Positions 16,042-24,649 of a stretch of 64,000 nucleotides of DNA are shown here, in pieces. The translations under genes were made by a program, and so were the position numbers. Source of the DNA: Thiodiazotropha sp040791665 (GTDB lineage: Bacteria > Pseudomonadota > Gammaproteobacteria > Chromatiales > Chromatiaceae); contig JBFNNX010000026.1 in assembly GCA_040791665.1 (NCBI GenBank), positions 124,001-188,000 on the forward strand, given 5' to 3'. Positions within the stretch are counted from its first letter, which is position 1. Each line of letters starts with the position of its first letter. The notes under the pieces were generated by a model. That model was not told the DNA's origin and made no database searches. It saw only the letters and a program-made list of their open reading frames with translations.

Positions 16042-17037
16042 TCATGAGCCTCCGGCCACAAACACACCGAAGGCTCGTGGACTTTCGCCGGTTGGGATCT
16101 GTTTTATGATCTCCAGCTTTTCCGTATCGAGTACTACCAGCTCATTGTCAAACCAGTTGGCGATATAGACACGCTCCGCGTGCGGATCAGCGATAATGCC
16201 TTCGGGAAATTCACCAATATCCAGCCTATGGATCTCTTGTAGTTTCGCGGTGTCTATGACGGAAATCGTGTTCTCATGCTGATTCGTCACGAACACCCGG
16301 CGGTTGTCGGGTGTGACCGCAACGCCATAGGGTGTGTTGCCGACCGGGATGGTACTGATAACAGATAGACTCTCCAGATCGATTACACTCAGATCGTCGC
16401 TTGCAACATTGGCCACATAGAGCCGCTCGCCTTCAGGGTCCAGGCGAATGCCGAAGGGGCGACTTCCCACCGATACGCGAGTGATGACTCGATTGTGGAC
16501 GGCATCAACCACAGAAATCATATTGTCGTCCCTGTCCGCCACATAGAGTCTTCTGCCATCCTTGCTTACCGCCAGGCCAGATGGAGAATCACCTACCGGT
16601 ATCTTCGACAATATCGTTAGATCGTCCGCGTCGAGTACGTAAACAAGATCTTCGTACCAATCGGCAACATAAACCCGCCTGTCATCCGGACTGAGCGCTA
16701 TTCCCAGCGGTCCTTTCCCAACCACCCTGTGCGTCAATTTTTTAAACGCCAGGCCGTCGAGAAGATAGACGTCACGGCCTTCCGGGTTTGTCACATAGAT
16801 GCGTCGGCCATTGCTTGATACAGCGATACCGGCAGGTTTGGAACCGACCTTGACAGTAGCGGTTGTACTGAAATCAGCCAGATCAATGACTGTGACGGAG
16901 TCCTCGCCCTGGTTGGTGACGAAAGCGAATGGAGCAGCGGTAACCGATATACAGGTGGTGGCCGATGATATGAAGATGGCGATAGCACTCAGCCATTGCT
17001 TCAATCTCAAGCAATTTAGTTTAGTAGCGTGTCTCAT
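16042..17037 (-). CDS. Exported YVTN-type beta-propeller protein
   Basis: The 331-residue protein has a signal peptide (about residues 1-34, ending VTA) and then seven or so repeats of about 42 residues, each with variants of RRVYVANxxxDxVSVID and IPVGxxPxGxAVSPDGRR. This is the cytochrome-D1/YVTN seven-bladed propeller fold. Such proteins accompany PQQ-dependent dehydrogenases and may act as scaffolds, in electron transfer or in cofactor delivery; no enzyme activity is established. It is cotranscribed with the SRPBCC gene 12 bases upstream. A second propeller lies at 19316-20317. Confidence 0.88.
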   Translation of the reverse strand: MRHATKLNCLRLKQWLSAIAIFISSATTCISVTAAPFAFVTNQGEDSVTVIDLADFSTTATVKVGSKPAGIAVSSNGRRIYVTNPEGRDVYLLDGLAFKKLTHRVVGKGPLGIALSPDDRRVYVADWYEDLVYVLDADDLTILSKIPVGDSPSGLAVSKDGRRLYVADRDDNMISVVDAVHNRVITRVSVGSRPFGIRLDPEGERLYVANVASDDLSVIDLESLSVISTIPVGNTPYGVAVTPDNRRVFVTNQHENTISVIDTAKLQEIHRLDIGEFPEGIIADPHAERVYIANWFDNELVVLDTEKLEIIKQIPTGESPRAFGVFVAGGS

Positions 17038-17049
17038 CGTGCTTAATGA

Positions 17050-17580
17050 TCAACTCTTCTGCTCAACCAATTTCTTCAGGTTGGCAAGACCGCTCTCATA
17101 AACGCCTTTCACTGCATCCTTGGCGGCCTGATCGTTGAGTTCCGGTGGCGGCTCGTTGTTAGGGTAGCCTCGATAGAAGGCACCCTTCCAAGTCACGAGG
17201 CTTCCTCCACTGTCGGATGGCTTGATACTGAACCAGGCGGAGTAGTTGGTCACCGGCAACACCTTTACGTCGACAGCTGTAATTCGATAGAAAAAGGAGT
17301 GCATTGACTCGTCATATTTCTCCAGTTTTTCATGGATCTTGCCGCCGTTGCCAAGGGTTAACGTACGGGTTGCACCGATGGTGTTGCCACCGTCCCCTTC
17401 GGTTTCTGCAACCGCAGGATGCCAACTCATATCATGAAAATTTTTAACGACTTCCCAAACGGCCTGCGTTGGCGCGGAAATCTGCTGCGTCACGATCATC
17501 TTTTGCCTGGTCGGGCCATGGGCCTGCGCAACAGTGGCAAATAGCAGCAATATACAGAAGGGTACGATACATTTTTTCAC
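17050..17580 (-). CDS. Exported SRPBCC-fold (START/Bet v1-like) protein
   Basis: I start at GTG 17580, because GGAGG lies five bases before it and a signal peptide follows (KKCIVPFCILLLFATVAQA). The 176-residue mature protein has the SRPBCC pattern VTQQISAPTQAVWEVVKNFH, with the usual W and the GATRTLTL strand, and a C-terminal helix (GVYESGLANLKKLV). This fold binds hydrophobic ligands. Close neighbours are PQQ dehydrogenase accessory genes, where periplasmic SRPBCC proteins recur. The ligand is unknown. It is the first gene of a minus-strand operon with the propeller at 16042 and has its own sigma-54-like promoter. Confidence 0.85.
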   Translation of the reverse strand: MKKCIVPFCILLLFATVAQAHGPTRQKMIVTQQISAPTQAVWEVVKNFHDMSWHPAVAETEGDGGNTIGATRTLTLGNGGKIHEKLEKYDESMHSFFYRITAVDVKVLPVTNYSAWFSIKPSDSGGSLVTWKGAFYRGYPNNEPPPELNDQAAKDAVKGVYESGLANLKKLVEQKS

Positions 17581-17639
17581 ACAGACCTCCATTGGTTTTT
17601 TAGGGCCGTTTGATCCGGTCGAATGGCTATAACCCAACG

Positions 17640-17655
17640 AGCAATTATCATGCCT
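17640..17655 (-). promoter_or_regulatory. Sigma-54-type promoter of the SRPBCC/beta-propeller operon
   Basis: The minus strand reads AGGCATGATAATTGCT, with GG-N10-GC and 9 of 12 specified matches. The predicted start is near 17629, about 49 bases before GTG 17580. It is divergent from the plus-strand site at 17932. Confidence 0.55.
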
Positions 17656-17851
17656 GTTCAAATTTTAAATAGACGATCAGGATAGTTGCAGCGATTGTTT
17701 TACAGTTTGCATAAGTTCCGTGAACCGTACGAAATATGTGGATAAAACTTATTATCCGGCTATCTTAAATTAGACTAAGATGAAAAGACCCGGATAGTGC
17801 ATCAGAGGTCGTTTCCTGTTCAGTGCAAGAAAACCGATACGATAAAGTGTG

Positions 17852-17867
17852 TCAGTGTTGACACTGA
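17852..17867. promoter_or_regulatory. Perfect palindrome TCAGTGT-TG-ACACTGA, candidate activator site
   Basis: The inverted repeat lies about 65-80 bases upstream of the -24 element at 17932 and roughly 200 bases upstream of the divergent promoter at 17640. It could serve either promoter as an enhancer site. Confidence 0.35.
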
Positions 17868-17931
17868 TTGATTCAGCCTGGCTGTGGGCCGATTCTGAAT
17901 CCGGGTCATTGATATCCGGAACTCAGTTCAA

Positions 17932-17947
17932 TGGTATGGAACTTGCA
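17932..17947 (+). promoter_or_regulatory. Sigma-54-type promoter of the PQQ-linked ABC operon
   Basis: TGGTATGGAACTTGCA matches 10 of 12 specified positions, with exact ten-base spacing. The predicted start is near 17958, leaving a 37-base leader before the TTG start at 17995. Confidence 0.65.
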
Positions 17948-17994
17948 AAAGTACTCCATGACTTATCAACCCCGACCCTGTTTCTGGAGCTGTT

Positions 17995-19221
17995 TTGAGT
18001 AGATTGGATCCCGACAATAAGAATAAGCCTCTCTATCGATTTCCCGTTGGACTCATTATCCTTTTCAGCGGGTTTTACTGTTTCGGCATCGCCTGTGCTG
18101 AAGGCAAACTCGATATATCCATCGCTCTGTTGGGAATAGAAGAGGAGAAACATATCCCTTTGTCATTGCTGAGACCGGTTATTGACGATACCGGCCAGTC
18201 AGGGGCCGAGCAGGGTATAAGCGATAACAACACCACCGGGCAATTTACGGGACAGTCATTTCAGCTTACGGCGGTGAAGGTCAAGCCTGAACAGAGCCTG
18301 ATTCAAACCTTCCAGGCGTTATATCGACAGGGGACCAGGCTGTTCCTCCTCAATCTGCCCGCAGACAAGTTGATTGAAATCGCAGATTTGCCCGAGGCGA
18401 AGGATAGCCTGTTGTTCAATATCGGTGCCAGGGATGATGAACTGAGAAGCCATGAATGCCGATCCAACCTGCTGCATACCATCCCCAGCCGGGCCATGCT
18501 GGCTGATGCCCTGGCCCAGTATCTGACATGGAAGCGCTGGAACGAGTGGTTTCTCGTAATTGGCCGCCATCCGCAGGACAAGGCCTATGCGGACGCCTTC
18601 AAACGGGCGGCCAAACGATATGGCCACAAGATTGTCGAAGAGAAGGTATGGACTTTCGAGCCAGGCGCAAGACGTACAGATTCGGGACACACCCGAGAGC
18701 AGGAAGAGGTGAATGCATTCACACAGGTGGGGGATTACGACATCCTGATCGTGGCTGACGAAGAGGACGAATTCGGTGAGTTTTTGAGCTATCGTACCTA
18801 TCTTCCGCGACCGGTTGGCGGTTCTCACGGGCTCTCCCCGGCTGCCTGGAGTGGCGTACATGAACAGTGGGGGGCAACCCAGTTTCAACGGCGCTACCAC
18901 GAAAAGAATGGTCGCTGGATGACCGATCGCGATTTTTCGGCCTGGTTGGCCGTACGCAGTATCGGCGAAGCAGCGACTCGGACTGCCGGCAATCAAGCGG
19001 AGAGACTGAAGGCCTTTATTCTGAGTGCGGATTTCAATCTGGCTGCATTTAAAGGCAGACCGGTGACCTATCGGGATTGGAATGGTCAGTTGCGCCAACC
19101 GCTGTTGATTACCTCGCCGCGGCTGATGATATCCGTCTCGCCGCAGAAGGGATTTCTGCATCAGTTTTCAACGTTGGATTCCCTCGGCTACGATCGTCCG
19201 GAAAGTAAATGCGGCAATTAG
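17995..19221 (+). CDS. Periplasmic substrate-binding-like protein of the PQQ-dependent alcohol dehydrogenase ABC system
   Basis: The 408-residue protein starts with TTG after a CTGGAG ribosome-binding site. It has a signal sequence (about residues 20-37), then a type-I periplasmic-binding fold, with LLGIEEEK early and YLTWKRWNEWFLVIGR near residue 180, followed by AYADAFKRAAKRYG. The C-terminal half has the YRDWNGQLRQP stretch typical of this family. These proteins resemble amino-acid receptors but are found with PQQ-dependent dehydrogenases; the ligand is unknown. It is the first gene of an operon with a propeller, ABC ATPase, permease and a small exported protein. Confidence 0.88.
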   Translation: MSRLDPDNKNKPLYRFPVGLIILFSGFYCFGIACAEGKLDISIALLGIEEEKHIPLSLLRPVIDDTGQSGAEQGISDNNTTGQFTGQSFQLTAVKVKPEQSLIQTFQALYRQGTRLFLLNLPADKLIEIADLPEAKDSLLFNIGARDDELRSHECRSNLLHTIPSRAMLADALAQYLTWKRWNEWFLVIGRHPQDKAYADAFKRAAKRYGHKIVEEKVWTFEPGARRTDSGHTREQEEVNAFTQVGDYDILIVADEEDEFGEFLSYRTYLPRPVGGSHGLSPAAWSGVHEQWGATQFQRRYHEKNGRWMTDRDFSAWLAVRSIGEAATRTAGNQAERLKAFILSADFNLAAFKGRPVTYRDWNGQLRQPLLITSPRLMISVSPQKGFLHQFSTLDSLGYDRPESKCGN

Positions 19222-19315
19222 GATCTGGTTAGTGCCGGATGAGTGTCGACAAGCCTTGATAAATACATTTTCGATCGGGCTGTTATTGGTAAGCGACAAA
19301 ACGGAGGAGTAGTAT

Positions 19316-20317
19316 ATGTTTTTCTCATCTTCCCGCTGCAATCTAGGCGTCCGCCATTCATTGTATACATTACTGTTTACCATCTCTGTGATAGTCAGCA
19401 GCGGGGCACAAGCCTACACCGTCTACGTGAGCAGCGAGAAGGACAACACCATCACGATAATCGATGGAGAGAGTCTCAAGGTACTGGAGACGGTAAAAGT
19501 AGGGGAGCGTCCACGGGGTATTGCGCTCAGTAACGATGGCAAAACCCTCTATATTTGCACCAGCGATGCCGATCACATTGAAGTGCTGGATCTGGAAAAT
19601 CTCAAGGTCACCCACATATTGCCATCAGGTCCCGATCCGGAACTGCTGGTGCTTGGACCCCAGGGTAAATATCTGTACGCCGCCAACGAGGACGATAACA
19701 TGGTGACCATGGTCGACGTGCAGAAGCGGGAGAAGGTAGCGGAGATCCAGGTGGGTGTGGAACCGGAAGGGATGGGAATCAGCCCCGACGGCAAGTGGCT
19801 GGTCAATACCTCGGAAACCACCAACATGGCCCACTTCATCAATCTTGAGACATTGAAGGTGGAAGACAATGTGCTGGTCGACCAGCGGCCCCGCGTGGCC
19901 CAGTTCACCCATGATGGAAAGCAGGTATGGGTCTCGTCGGAGATCGGCGGCACAGTGAGCGTGATCGATAGCGCGAGCCGCAAGATCGTCAAGAAGATCG
20001 GTTTCGAGATTCCCGGTATACACAAAGAATCCATCCAGCCCGTGGGCATAAAAATCAGCAAGGACGGCAGGCTGGCGTTTGTCGCCCTGGGACCGGCCGC
20101 TAGGGTGGCCGTGATCGATACCTCCTCTTTCGAGGTGGAGAAGTATCTCCTGGTTGGACAGCGGGTTTGGAATCTCGATTTCTCGCCTGACGAAAAACGC
20201 ATCTTTACCACCAACGGGGTGAGTAACGATGTCTCGGTCATAGATGTCGACCGGCTGAAAGTGAAAAAATCGATCAGGGTAGGGCGCCTACCCTGGGGGG
20301 TGGTGGTTCGTCCATGA
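19316..20317 (+). CDS. Exported beta-propeller protein of the PQQ-dependent alcohol catabolism system
   Basis: The 333-residue protein begins at ATG 19316 after GGAGGAG. It has a signal peptide (about residues 1-35) and then repeated YVTN blades with YVSSEKDNTITIID, VGERPRGIALSNDGKTLY and similar units, ending PWGVVVRP. It is the propeller that accompanies PQQ-linked ABC transporters in methylotrophs and other alcohol oxidisers. Its stop overlaps the start of the ATPase gene (ATGA), which indicates coupled translation. The function is not established; a periplasmic sensor or adaptor to the transporter is plausible. Confidence 0.9.
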   Translation: MFFSSSRCNLGVRHSLYTLLFTISVIVSSGAQAYTVYVSSEKDNTITIIDGESLKVLETVKVGERPRGIALSNDGKTLYICTSDADHIEVLDLENLKVTHILPSGPDPELLVLGPQGKYLYAANEDDNMVTMVDVQKREKVAEIQVGVEPEGMGISPDGKWLVNTSETTNMAHFINLETLKVEDNVLVDQRPRVAQFTHDGKQVWVSSEIGGTVSVIDSASRKIVKKIGFEIPGIHKESIQPVGIKISKDGRLAFVALGPAARVAVIDTSSFEVEKYLLVGQRVWNLDFSPDEKRIFTTNGVSNDVSVIDVDRLKVKKSIRVGRLPWGVVVRP

Positions 20318-21051
20318 GTGCGGCTGCCCTCGCATTGAAAGGCGTCAGCTTTTCCTATACGAAGCGCCAGGTATTGAATGATGTCAGCTTTACCCTTGAG
20401 CCAGGTGAATTTTGTATTCTGCTGGGCATCAACGGCGCCGGCAAGACAACCCTCTTTTCTCTTATCACACGACTCTTTGTCAGTCGCGGCGGCACGATCG
20501 ACATCTATGGTTACGATCTACAAAGCCAGACCCGCAGGGCGTTGGCGCAATTGGGCGTGGTGTTTCAGCAGCCGACGTTGGATCTGGATCTGTCATTGAA
20601 GCAGAATCTCCGCTATCACTGCGCTCTACAGGGACTGGATACAGGTGAATTGAAAAAACGTATGCAGACAGTGTTGGATGACATCGAGTTGGGAGACCGC
20701 GCGGACGATAAGGTGAGGGCGCTGAGCGGCGGTCAGCGCCGCAGAGTCGAGATGGTCAGGGCACTGCTGCATCAACCCCGTCTTCTACTGGCCGATGAAC
20801 CGACGGTCGGACTCGATATCCATAGCCGCCAGGCGATCCTGCAACAAGTGCGCAAACGTTGCCGTGAGGACGGTATCGGTGTGCTGTGGGCCACGCATCT
20901 GGTGGACGAGGTCGAGCCGGAGGATCGTCTGGTAGTGCTGCATGACGGCAAGGTGCTTGCACATGGCAGCGCCCGCCAGGTCATGCAAGAGACCGGAACG
21001 GATAGCGTAAAACAGGCATTCAACAGTCTGACAAGAAGCGAAGCATCATGA
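20314..21051 (+). CDS. ABC transporter ATPase of the PQQ-dependent alcohol dehydrogenase system
   Basis: The 245-residue ATPase has Walker A GINGAGKTT, the signature LSGGQRRRVEM and Walker B LLLADEPTVGLD, with a Q-loop near QLGVVFQQP and the H-loop ATHLVDE. This is a complete nucleotide-binding subunit. It overlaps both neighbours by four bases. Its partner permease at 21048 suggests export or insertion of some periplasmic or membrane component; the transported molecule is unknown. ABC-2-type permeases of this sort usually act in export. Confidence 0.93.
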   Translation: MSAAALALKGVSFSYTKRQVLNDVSFTLEPGEFCILLGINGAGKTTLFSLITRLFVSRGGTIDIYGYDLQSQTRRALAQLGVVFQQPTLDLDLSLKQNLRYHCALQGLDTGELKKRMQTVLDDIELGDRADDKVRALSGGQRRRVEMVRALLHQPRLLLADEPTVGLDIHSRQAILQQVRKRCREDGIGVLWATHLVDEVEPEDRLVVLHDGKVLAHGSARQVMQETGTDSVKQAFNSLTRSEAS

Positions 21052-21854
21052 CCTTTGTGCAGTATCTTCGTTGTCTGTTGGGAATCACACTGCGTGAATC
21101 GCTGCGATTTCTTCATCAGCGCGAGCGCTTCTTCGGCGCCCTGGTTCGACCCCTGGTCTGGCTTTTCATCTTTGCCGCCGGTTTTCGCTCCGTGTTGGGC
21201 GTCTCCATCATTCCACCCTATGAAACCTATATCCTCTACGAGGAGTATATCGTGCCGGGACTAGCGGCAATGATTCTGCTTTTCAGCGGTATGCAGAGCT
21301 CACTTTCCATGGTATACGACCGGGAGATGGGCAGTATGCGGATGTTGATGGTCAGTCCCTTTCCGCGTTGGTACCTGCTGCTTTGCAAGCTGATCGCCGG
21401 AACCCTGGTTGCGATCGCCCAGGTCTATCTCTTCTTGGCCATCGCTTGGTTTTGGGAGGTACAGCCGCCGTTGATTGGCTACCTTCTAGCGTTTCCGGCC
21501 CTCTTTCTGTCGGGATTGATGCTTGGCGCATTGGGCCTGCTGCTCTCATCGGCGATCAAGCAGTTGGAGAATTTCGCCGGAGTGATGAATTTTGTCATAT
21601 TCCCCATGTTTTTTGCTTCATCCGCTCTCTATCCCTTGTGGCGGATTAAGGATTCCAGTCTCTTCTTGTATGAAATCTGTCGCTTTAATCCCTTTACGCA
21701 TGCAGTGGAGTTGATCAGGTTTGCGCTTTATGGGCACATCAGCTGGATCGCCTTTTTTACGGTTTTGGGATCTCTGCTGTTATTCCTTGCAGGCGCGCTA
21801 TATGGTTATGATCCTGCACGCGGACTAATGACACGTAAACAGGGTGGAGGTTAA
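21048..21854 (+). CDS. ABC-2-type permease of the PQQ-dependent alcohol dehydrogenase system
   Basis: The 268-residue protein has about six membrane segments: residues 30-50, 65-85, 105-130, 140-165, 175-200 and 235-258. The ABC-2 family signature is present in the form FAGVMNFVIFPMFFASSALYP. The start codon overlaps the ATPase stop (ATGA), and the two form one transporter. The same gene pair is a recurrent neighbour of PQQ-dependent dehydrogenases in methylotrophs, with no substrate assigned. Confidence 0.92.
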   Translation: MTFVQYLRCLLGITLRESLRFLHQRERFFGALVRPLVWLFIFAAGFRSVLGVSIIPPYETYILYEEYIVPGLAAMILLFSGMQSSLSMVYDREMGSMRMLMVSPFPRWYLLLCKLIAGTLVAIAQVYLFLAIAWFWEVQPPLIGYLLAFPALFLSGLMLGALGLLLSSAIKQLENFAGVMNFVIFPMFFASSALYPLWRIKDSSLFLYEICRFNPFTHAVELIRFALYGHISWIAFFTVLGSLLLFLAGALYGYDPARGLMTRKQGGG

Positions 21855-21858
21855 AACG

Positions 21859-22488
21859 GTGTTCTCAACGGCGAAGAAAATTGCGACCTGTCTCGGATTG
21901 ATTGGCGGTTTCACATTTGCACACTCCCTGTATGCTGAAGATAGACCGTCCGACTGGCCGTGCGAGCAGGCCCTGGTACGAGAAATACCTGCAGCCGTGG
22001 TGTGGGCCGGACCCTCGATTGCGGGATTGGCACGGTCTTGGGAGCAGGAAGAAGAAGTGGAAGTGCTGGTAGAGCGGTTTTTATCGCCAGCCTATGATCT
22101 GGATGCCGCCGATGCGGAAATCGCCGGGTTTTCCGCGAAACAGGATCCGTCTGAAAAGGACCACCAGCTTACCTTATTGTTTGCGGGCGTTATCCAGAGA
22201 TTGAATGAGGAACGCAAGAAAAAACTCGATGGCATTATACGGTATGCTCGTGGACAGGCGGTACGCGCCAACAGGTTGAGTGAGGAGCTCGATGAAATGG
22301 TTCAGCTGCAGGAGGATCCTTCGCAAGCCGCGCAGCAGCGTCTGGCGCTGATGCAGAAAGAGATGGAAATCAAGCAGCGCATGTTCGATGAACGTGAAGC
22401 CTTCATTCAACACCTCTGTACCCGCCCGAGGGTGATCGAAGAGAAGTTGGGTTCCCTGGCCCGCACCATTGCCTACTATCTTGACTAA
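21859..22488 (+). CDS. Exported helical protein of unknown function in the PQQ-ABC operon
   Basis: I start at GTG 21859, because GTGGAGG lies eight bases upstream and a signal peptide (ATCLGLIGGFTFAHSLYA) follows, giving 209 residues. The mature part begins with a short DWPCEQALVREIP segment, then VWAGPSI, and continues as long charged helices with a predicted coiled coil (LNEERKKKLDGIIRYARGQA and QKEMEIKQRMFDERE). Two cysteines are present, near residues 37 and 190. It starts four bases after the permease stop and ends three bases before the convergent rhodanese-like gene. I know of no named function. Confidence 0.75.
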   Translation: MFSTAKKIATCLGLIGGFTFAHSLYAEDRPSDWPCEQALVREIPAAVVWAGPSIAGLARSWEQEEEVEVLVERFLSPAYDLDAADAEIAGFSAKQDPSEKDHQLTLLFAGVIQRLNEERKKKLDGIIRYARGQAVRANRLSEELDEMVQLQEDPSQAAQQRLALMQKEMEIKQRMFDEREAFIQHLCTRPRVIEEKLGSLARTIAYYLD

Positions 22489-22491
22489 AAC

Positions 22492-23097
22492 TCACGGCAT
22501 CGGTATCGCTTCGCTTTTCTCAAGCGGTAGATCGGCCGCTTCCCATCCGGTAGTCCCGTCCGGGTACCAGTAGATATTGGTGTAGCCGTACTCTGTTGCC
22601 GCCCGCTTTGCCGCATTCCAAGACATCCAGCAATCGGCAAGACAATAGAGCACTATCCAGGTGCCTTTGTCGTCGTTGGAAAACCGCTTCAGATGTTTTT
22701 TGAAATAGCTATCCAACTCATCGGAGAGGGCGCCGTAGCCTACATTGGGCAGCCAGTGAGAATCTGGAATGTTCTGCCTTGCAGGTGGCAACCATAAAAG
22801 GTTGTCAGGCCGGTCCCTGGGTTTGACCGGTGTCGGCATCACATCGATCAGCACCACATGCTGCTGCTTGATCAGAGTATGCAGTTGCTGCGTTGTGATG
22901 GTGGTTCCAGCTGGGACCGAGTCCGGTACGGGGGCGCGAAATTCGGCGATGCGATAGCCGTCGGCTGAGAAGTGTTCGGGGTTCTCTTGCAGGGCTCCGG
23001 AAGCGTAAGCTGTCATTGACGTGACGAGCAGCAGCAGAACGGACACCACACCATGGAGTGGCTTTGCAAGCGCTCTTTGTGTGACTTCGGATTTCAA
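22492..23097 (-). CDS. PQQ-dependent catabolism-associated rhodanese-like protein (CxxCW family)
   Basis: The 201-residue exported protein has a signal peptide (about residues 12-32) and a rhodanese-like domain. The cysteine loop reads YCLADCWMSWNAAKRA, followed by YTNIYWYPDGTTGWEAADLPL. In this family two cysteines sit in front of a tryptophan at the place of the single rhodanese cysteine. Here three residues separate the cysteines. Members are restricted to operons for PQQ-dependent alcohol oxidation, and the chemistry is unknown. Its ATG overlaps the xoxJ stop by four bases, so it is the distal gene of the xoxFGJ operon. Confidence 0.87.
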   Translation of the reverse strand: MKSEVTQRALAKPLHGVVSVLLLLVTSMTAYASGALQENPEHFSADGYRIAEFRAPVPDSVPAGTTITTQQLHTLIKQQHVVLIDVMPTPVKPRDRPDNLLWLPPARQNIPDSHWLPNVGYGALSDELDSYFKKHLKRFSNDDKGTWIVLYCLADCWMSWNAAKRAATEYGYTNIYWYPDGTTGWEAADLPLEKSEAIPMP

Positions 23098-23948
23098 TGT
23101 CGTATCAGTCTGTCATCTCTATCCAACAGAGGTATGTTGTATTCAAGCAATATCTTCTCAATATTCGGAGAGAGTTTTTCCAATTCAAGATTAAGCTGGT
23201 GTTTCCAATTCGATTCACGACGGCGGATGCCCATGGAGACATTGAAAGCCAATGGAACAGAGTCCACTTTTGCCGGCAGGGGAATCACCGAGAGTGGCGT
23301 CTCCTGCCTGGAGGCCACATAGCCGGCTATAGGACCCCAGATCACTGCGACGTCGATATTTCCATCCGCCACGTCTTCCACTGCCTGGGTGGCAGGTGAG
23401 TAAAGTCGTGTGTCCACAGTACGCTGATAGGGACGGACCTGATCCAGCAAGCCGTATTTGCTCAACAGGGTAGCCGGGGGCGTACCTGCGACGACACCTA
23501 TTTTGAGATCATTGAGCTTTGCGGCATCGAGGGTGCGGAGAGCCAGTCCTGAGTCCTTTCGATATACCAGGGTATAGACCGATCGGTAATAGGGATTGGT
23601 GTTCTGTAAAAGCTCGTTGACCGAAGTGACGCCCATTACCAAATCGCAAAGACGAATTCGCAGGGTGTTGCGCACAAAGCCTATGGTCTGCGGCCACCAG
23701 TGATAACGCAGTGTTCGGTTCAGGTCATCGGCGATGAGCTTGGCGATCCTGTTTTCGAATCCCTCCAACTTTTTATTGGAGAAGGGCATGTGGTTAGGAT
23801 CGCCACAGACTGTCAGATACTCCTTGTTTCTAGCTTCGAAGGTGGTTTTAGACCAGACAGACAGTGGAGCAAGCAACAGAATGAGTGGCAAGAGGCAGAA
23901 AAACAGGTTCAGCGCTTTGCTGTAAAACGACGAACCTGTTGTTGGCAT
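23094..23948 (-). CDS. xoxJ: XoxJ, periplasmic solute-binding-like partner of the XoxF methanol dehydrogenase
   Basis: I start at ATG 23948, because GAGGA is well placed and a signal peptide follows (LFFCLLPLILLLAPLSVWS); upstream ATGs at 24002 and 23978 lack a ribosome-binding site. The 284-residue protein has the amino-acid-binding-protein fold with LTVCGDPNHMPFSNKKLEGF near the N-terminus, LCDLVMGVTS and a VAVIWGPIAGYVA segment. This is the quinoprotein-dehydrogenase-associated family. XoxJ/MxaJ proteins are required for active dehydrogenase and may help activate XoxF. The gene order xoxF-xoxG-xoxJ matches many methylotrophs. Confidence 0.9.
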   Translation of the reverse strand: MPTTGSSFYSKALNLFFCLLPLILLLAPLSVWSKTTFEARNKEYLTVCGDPNHMPFSNKKLEGFENRIAKLIADDLNRTLRYHWWPQTIGFVRNTLRIRLCDLVMGVTSVNELLQNTNPYYRSVYTLVYRKDSGLALRTLDAAKLNDLKIGVVAGTPPATLLSKYGLLDQVRPYQRTVDTRLYSPATQAVEDVADGNIDVAVIWGPIAGYVASRQETPLSVIPLPAKVDSVPLAFNVSMGIRRRESNWKHQLNLELEKLSPNIEKILLEYNIPLLDRDDRLIRH

Positions 23949-24072
23949 TCTGTTAGTCCTCGATCGCTCATATGACATGATAGATTGATTGTAGGACATC
24001 AATCACACTGCTGCTGTTCCCACGGTTTGATGCTTGACACTACAATGATGGGATGATGTATCCGATCTCTGT

Positions 24073-24543
24073 CTATTTGTCCGCGATCAGTTTTTTGACT
24101 TTCGGAAACTTCGCGGGTCTGTTCATCCCGATGACACCGTCTGAGCGAGCCTTTAGATAGGCATAGATATCGGCAATATATTTGATGACATCTATGTTCT
24201 TTGCAAAAGAGGGCATCACGCTATTGTTCATTCCTTCCCTTCCTGTGACGACTGCATTGACGAATTCGCCATAGGACATCACTTTCAGTGATTCGAGCAG
24301 TGCCGGCGCGTAGGAACTTCCCATGCCGGCCGGTCCGTGACAGACATGACAGTCGGCATGATAACGACGAAAACCGTTATAGGTGCCGAAGTCGACCTTG
24401 CCGTCTTCGAAGTAGTAGGGTTGCTCAGGTGAAGGTACAAAATTTTTATAATCGGCCTTGGATGCAGCTGAGTAGCCCGAGAAGGAGTAGGTGAGGGCGA
24501 TGGTCGCCACTATTAGGAATTTACTGAACTTGTTACGCTGCAT
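24073..24543 (-). CDS. xoxG: XoxG, c-type cytochrome electron acceptor of XoxF
   Basis: The 156-residue protein has a signal peptide (about residues 1-26) and one haem c motif CHVCH (C65, C68, H69). Methionines in a MNNSVMPSFAKN segment are candidate sixth ligands. ATG 24543 follows GAGG; another ATG at 24555 is possible. XoxG takes electrons from PQQ in XoxF and delivers them to the respiratory chain. It is encoded immediately after xoxF, across a 94-base gap that holds a strong hairpin. Confidence 0.92.
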   Translation of the reverse strand: MQRNKFSKFLIVATIALTYSFSGYSAASKADYKNFVPSPEQPYYFEDGKVDFGTYNGFRRYHADCHVCHGPAGMGSSYAPALLESLKVMSYGEFVNAVVTGREGMNNSVMPSFAKNIDVIKYIADIYAYLKARSDGVIGMNRPAKFPKVKKLIADK

Positions 24544-24591
24544 GTTTAGCCTCATGGAAACCTGTTAGGTGTTGTATCTATGTTGGGATTT

Positions 24592-24627
24592 AGCCGCCAC
24601 CCACCGCATGAGGGGTGGGTGGCGGCT
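24592..24627 (-). promoter_or_regulatory. 14-bp perfect hairpin between xoxF and xoxG
   Basis: AGCCGCCACCCACC (24592-24605) pairs fully with GGTGGGTGGCGGCT (24614-24627), leaving an eight-base loop. There is no T tract, so it looks like an mRNA-stabilising or attenuating hairpin rather than a standard terminator. It would favour more xoxF than xoxG mRNA. Its core resembles the hairpin at 31977-32007. Confidence 0.7.
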
Positions 24628-24649
24628 CCAGCTATGGGATATCAATCAC

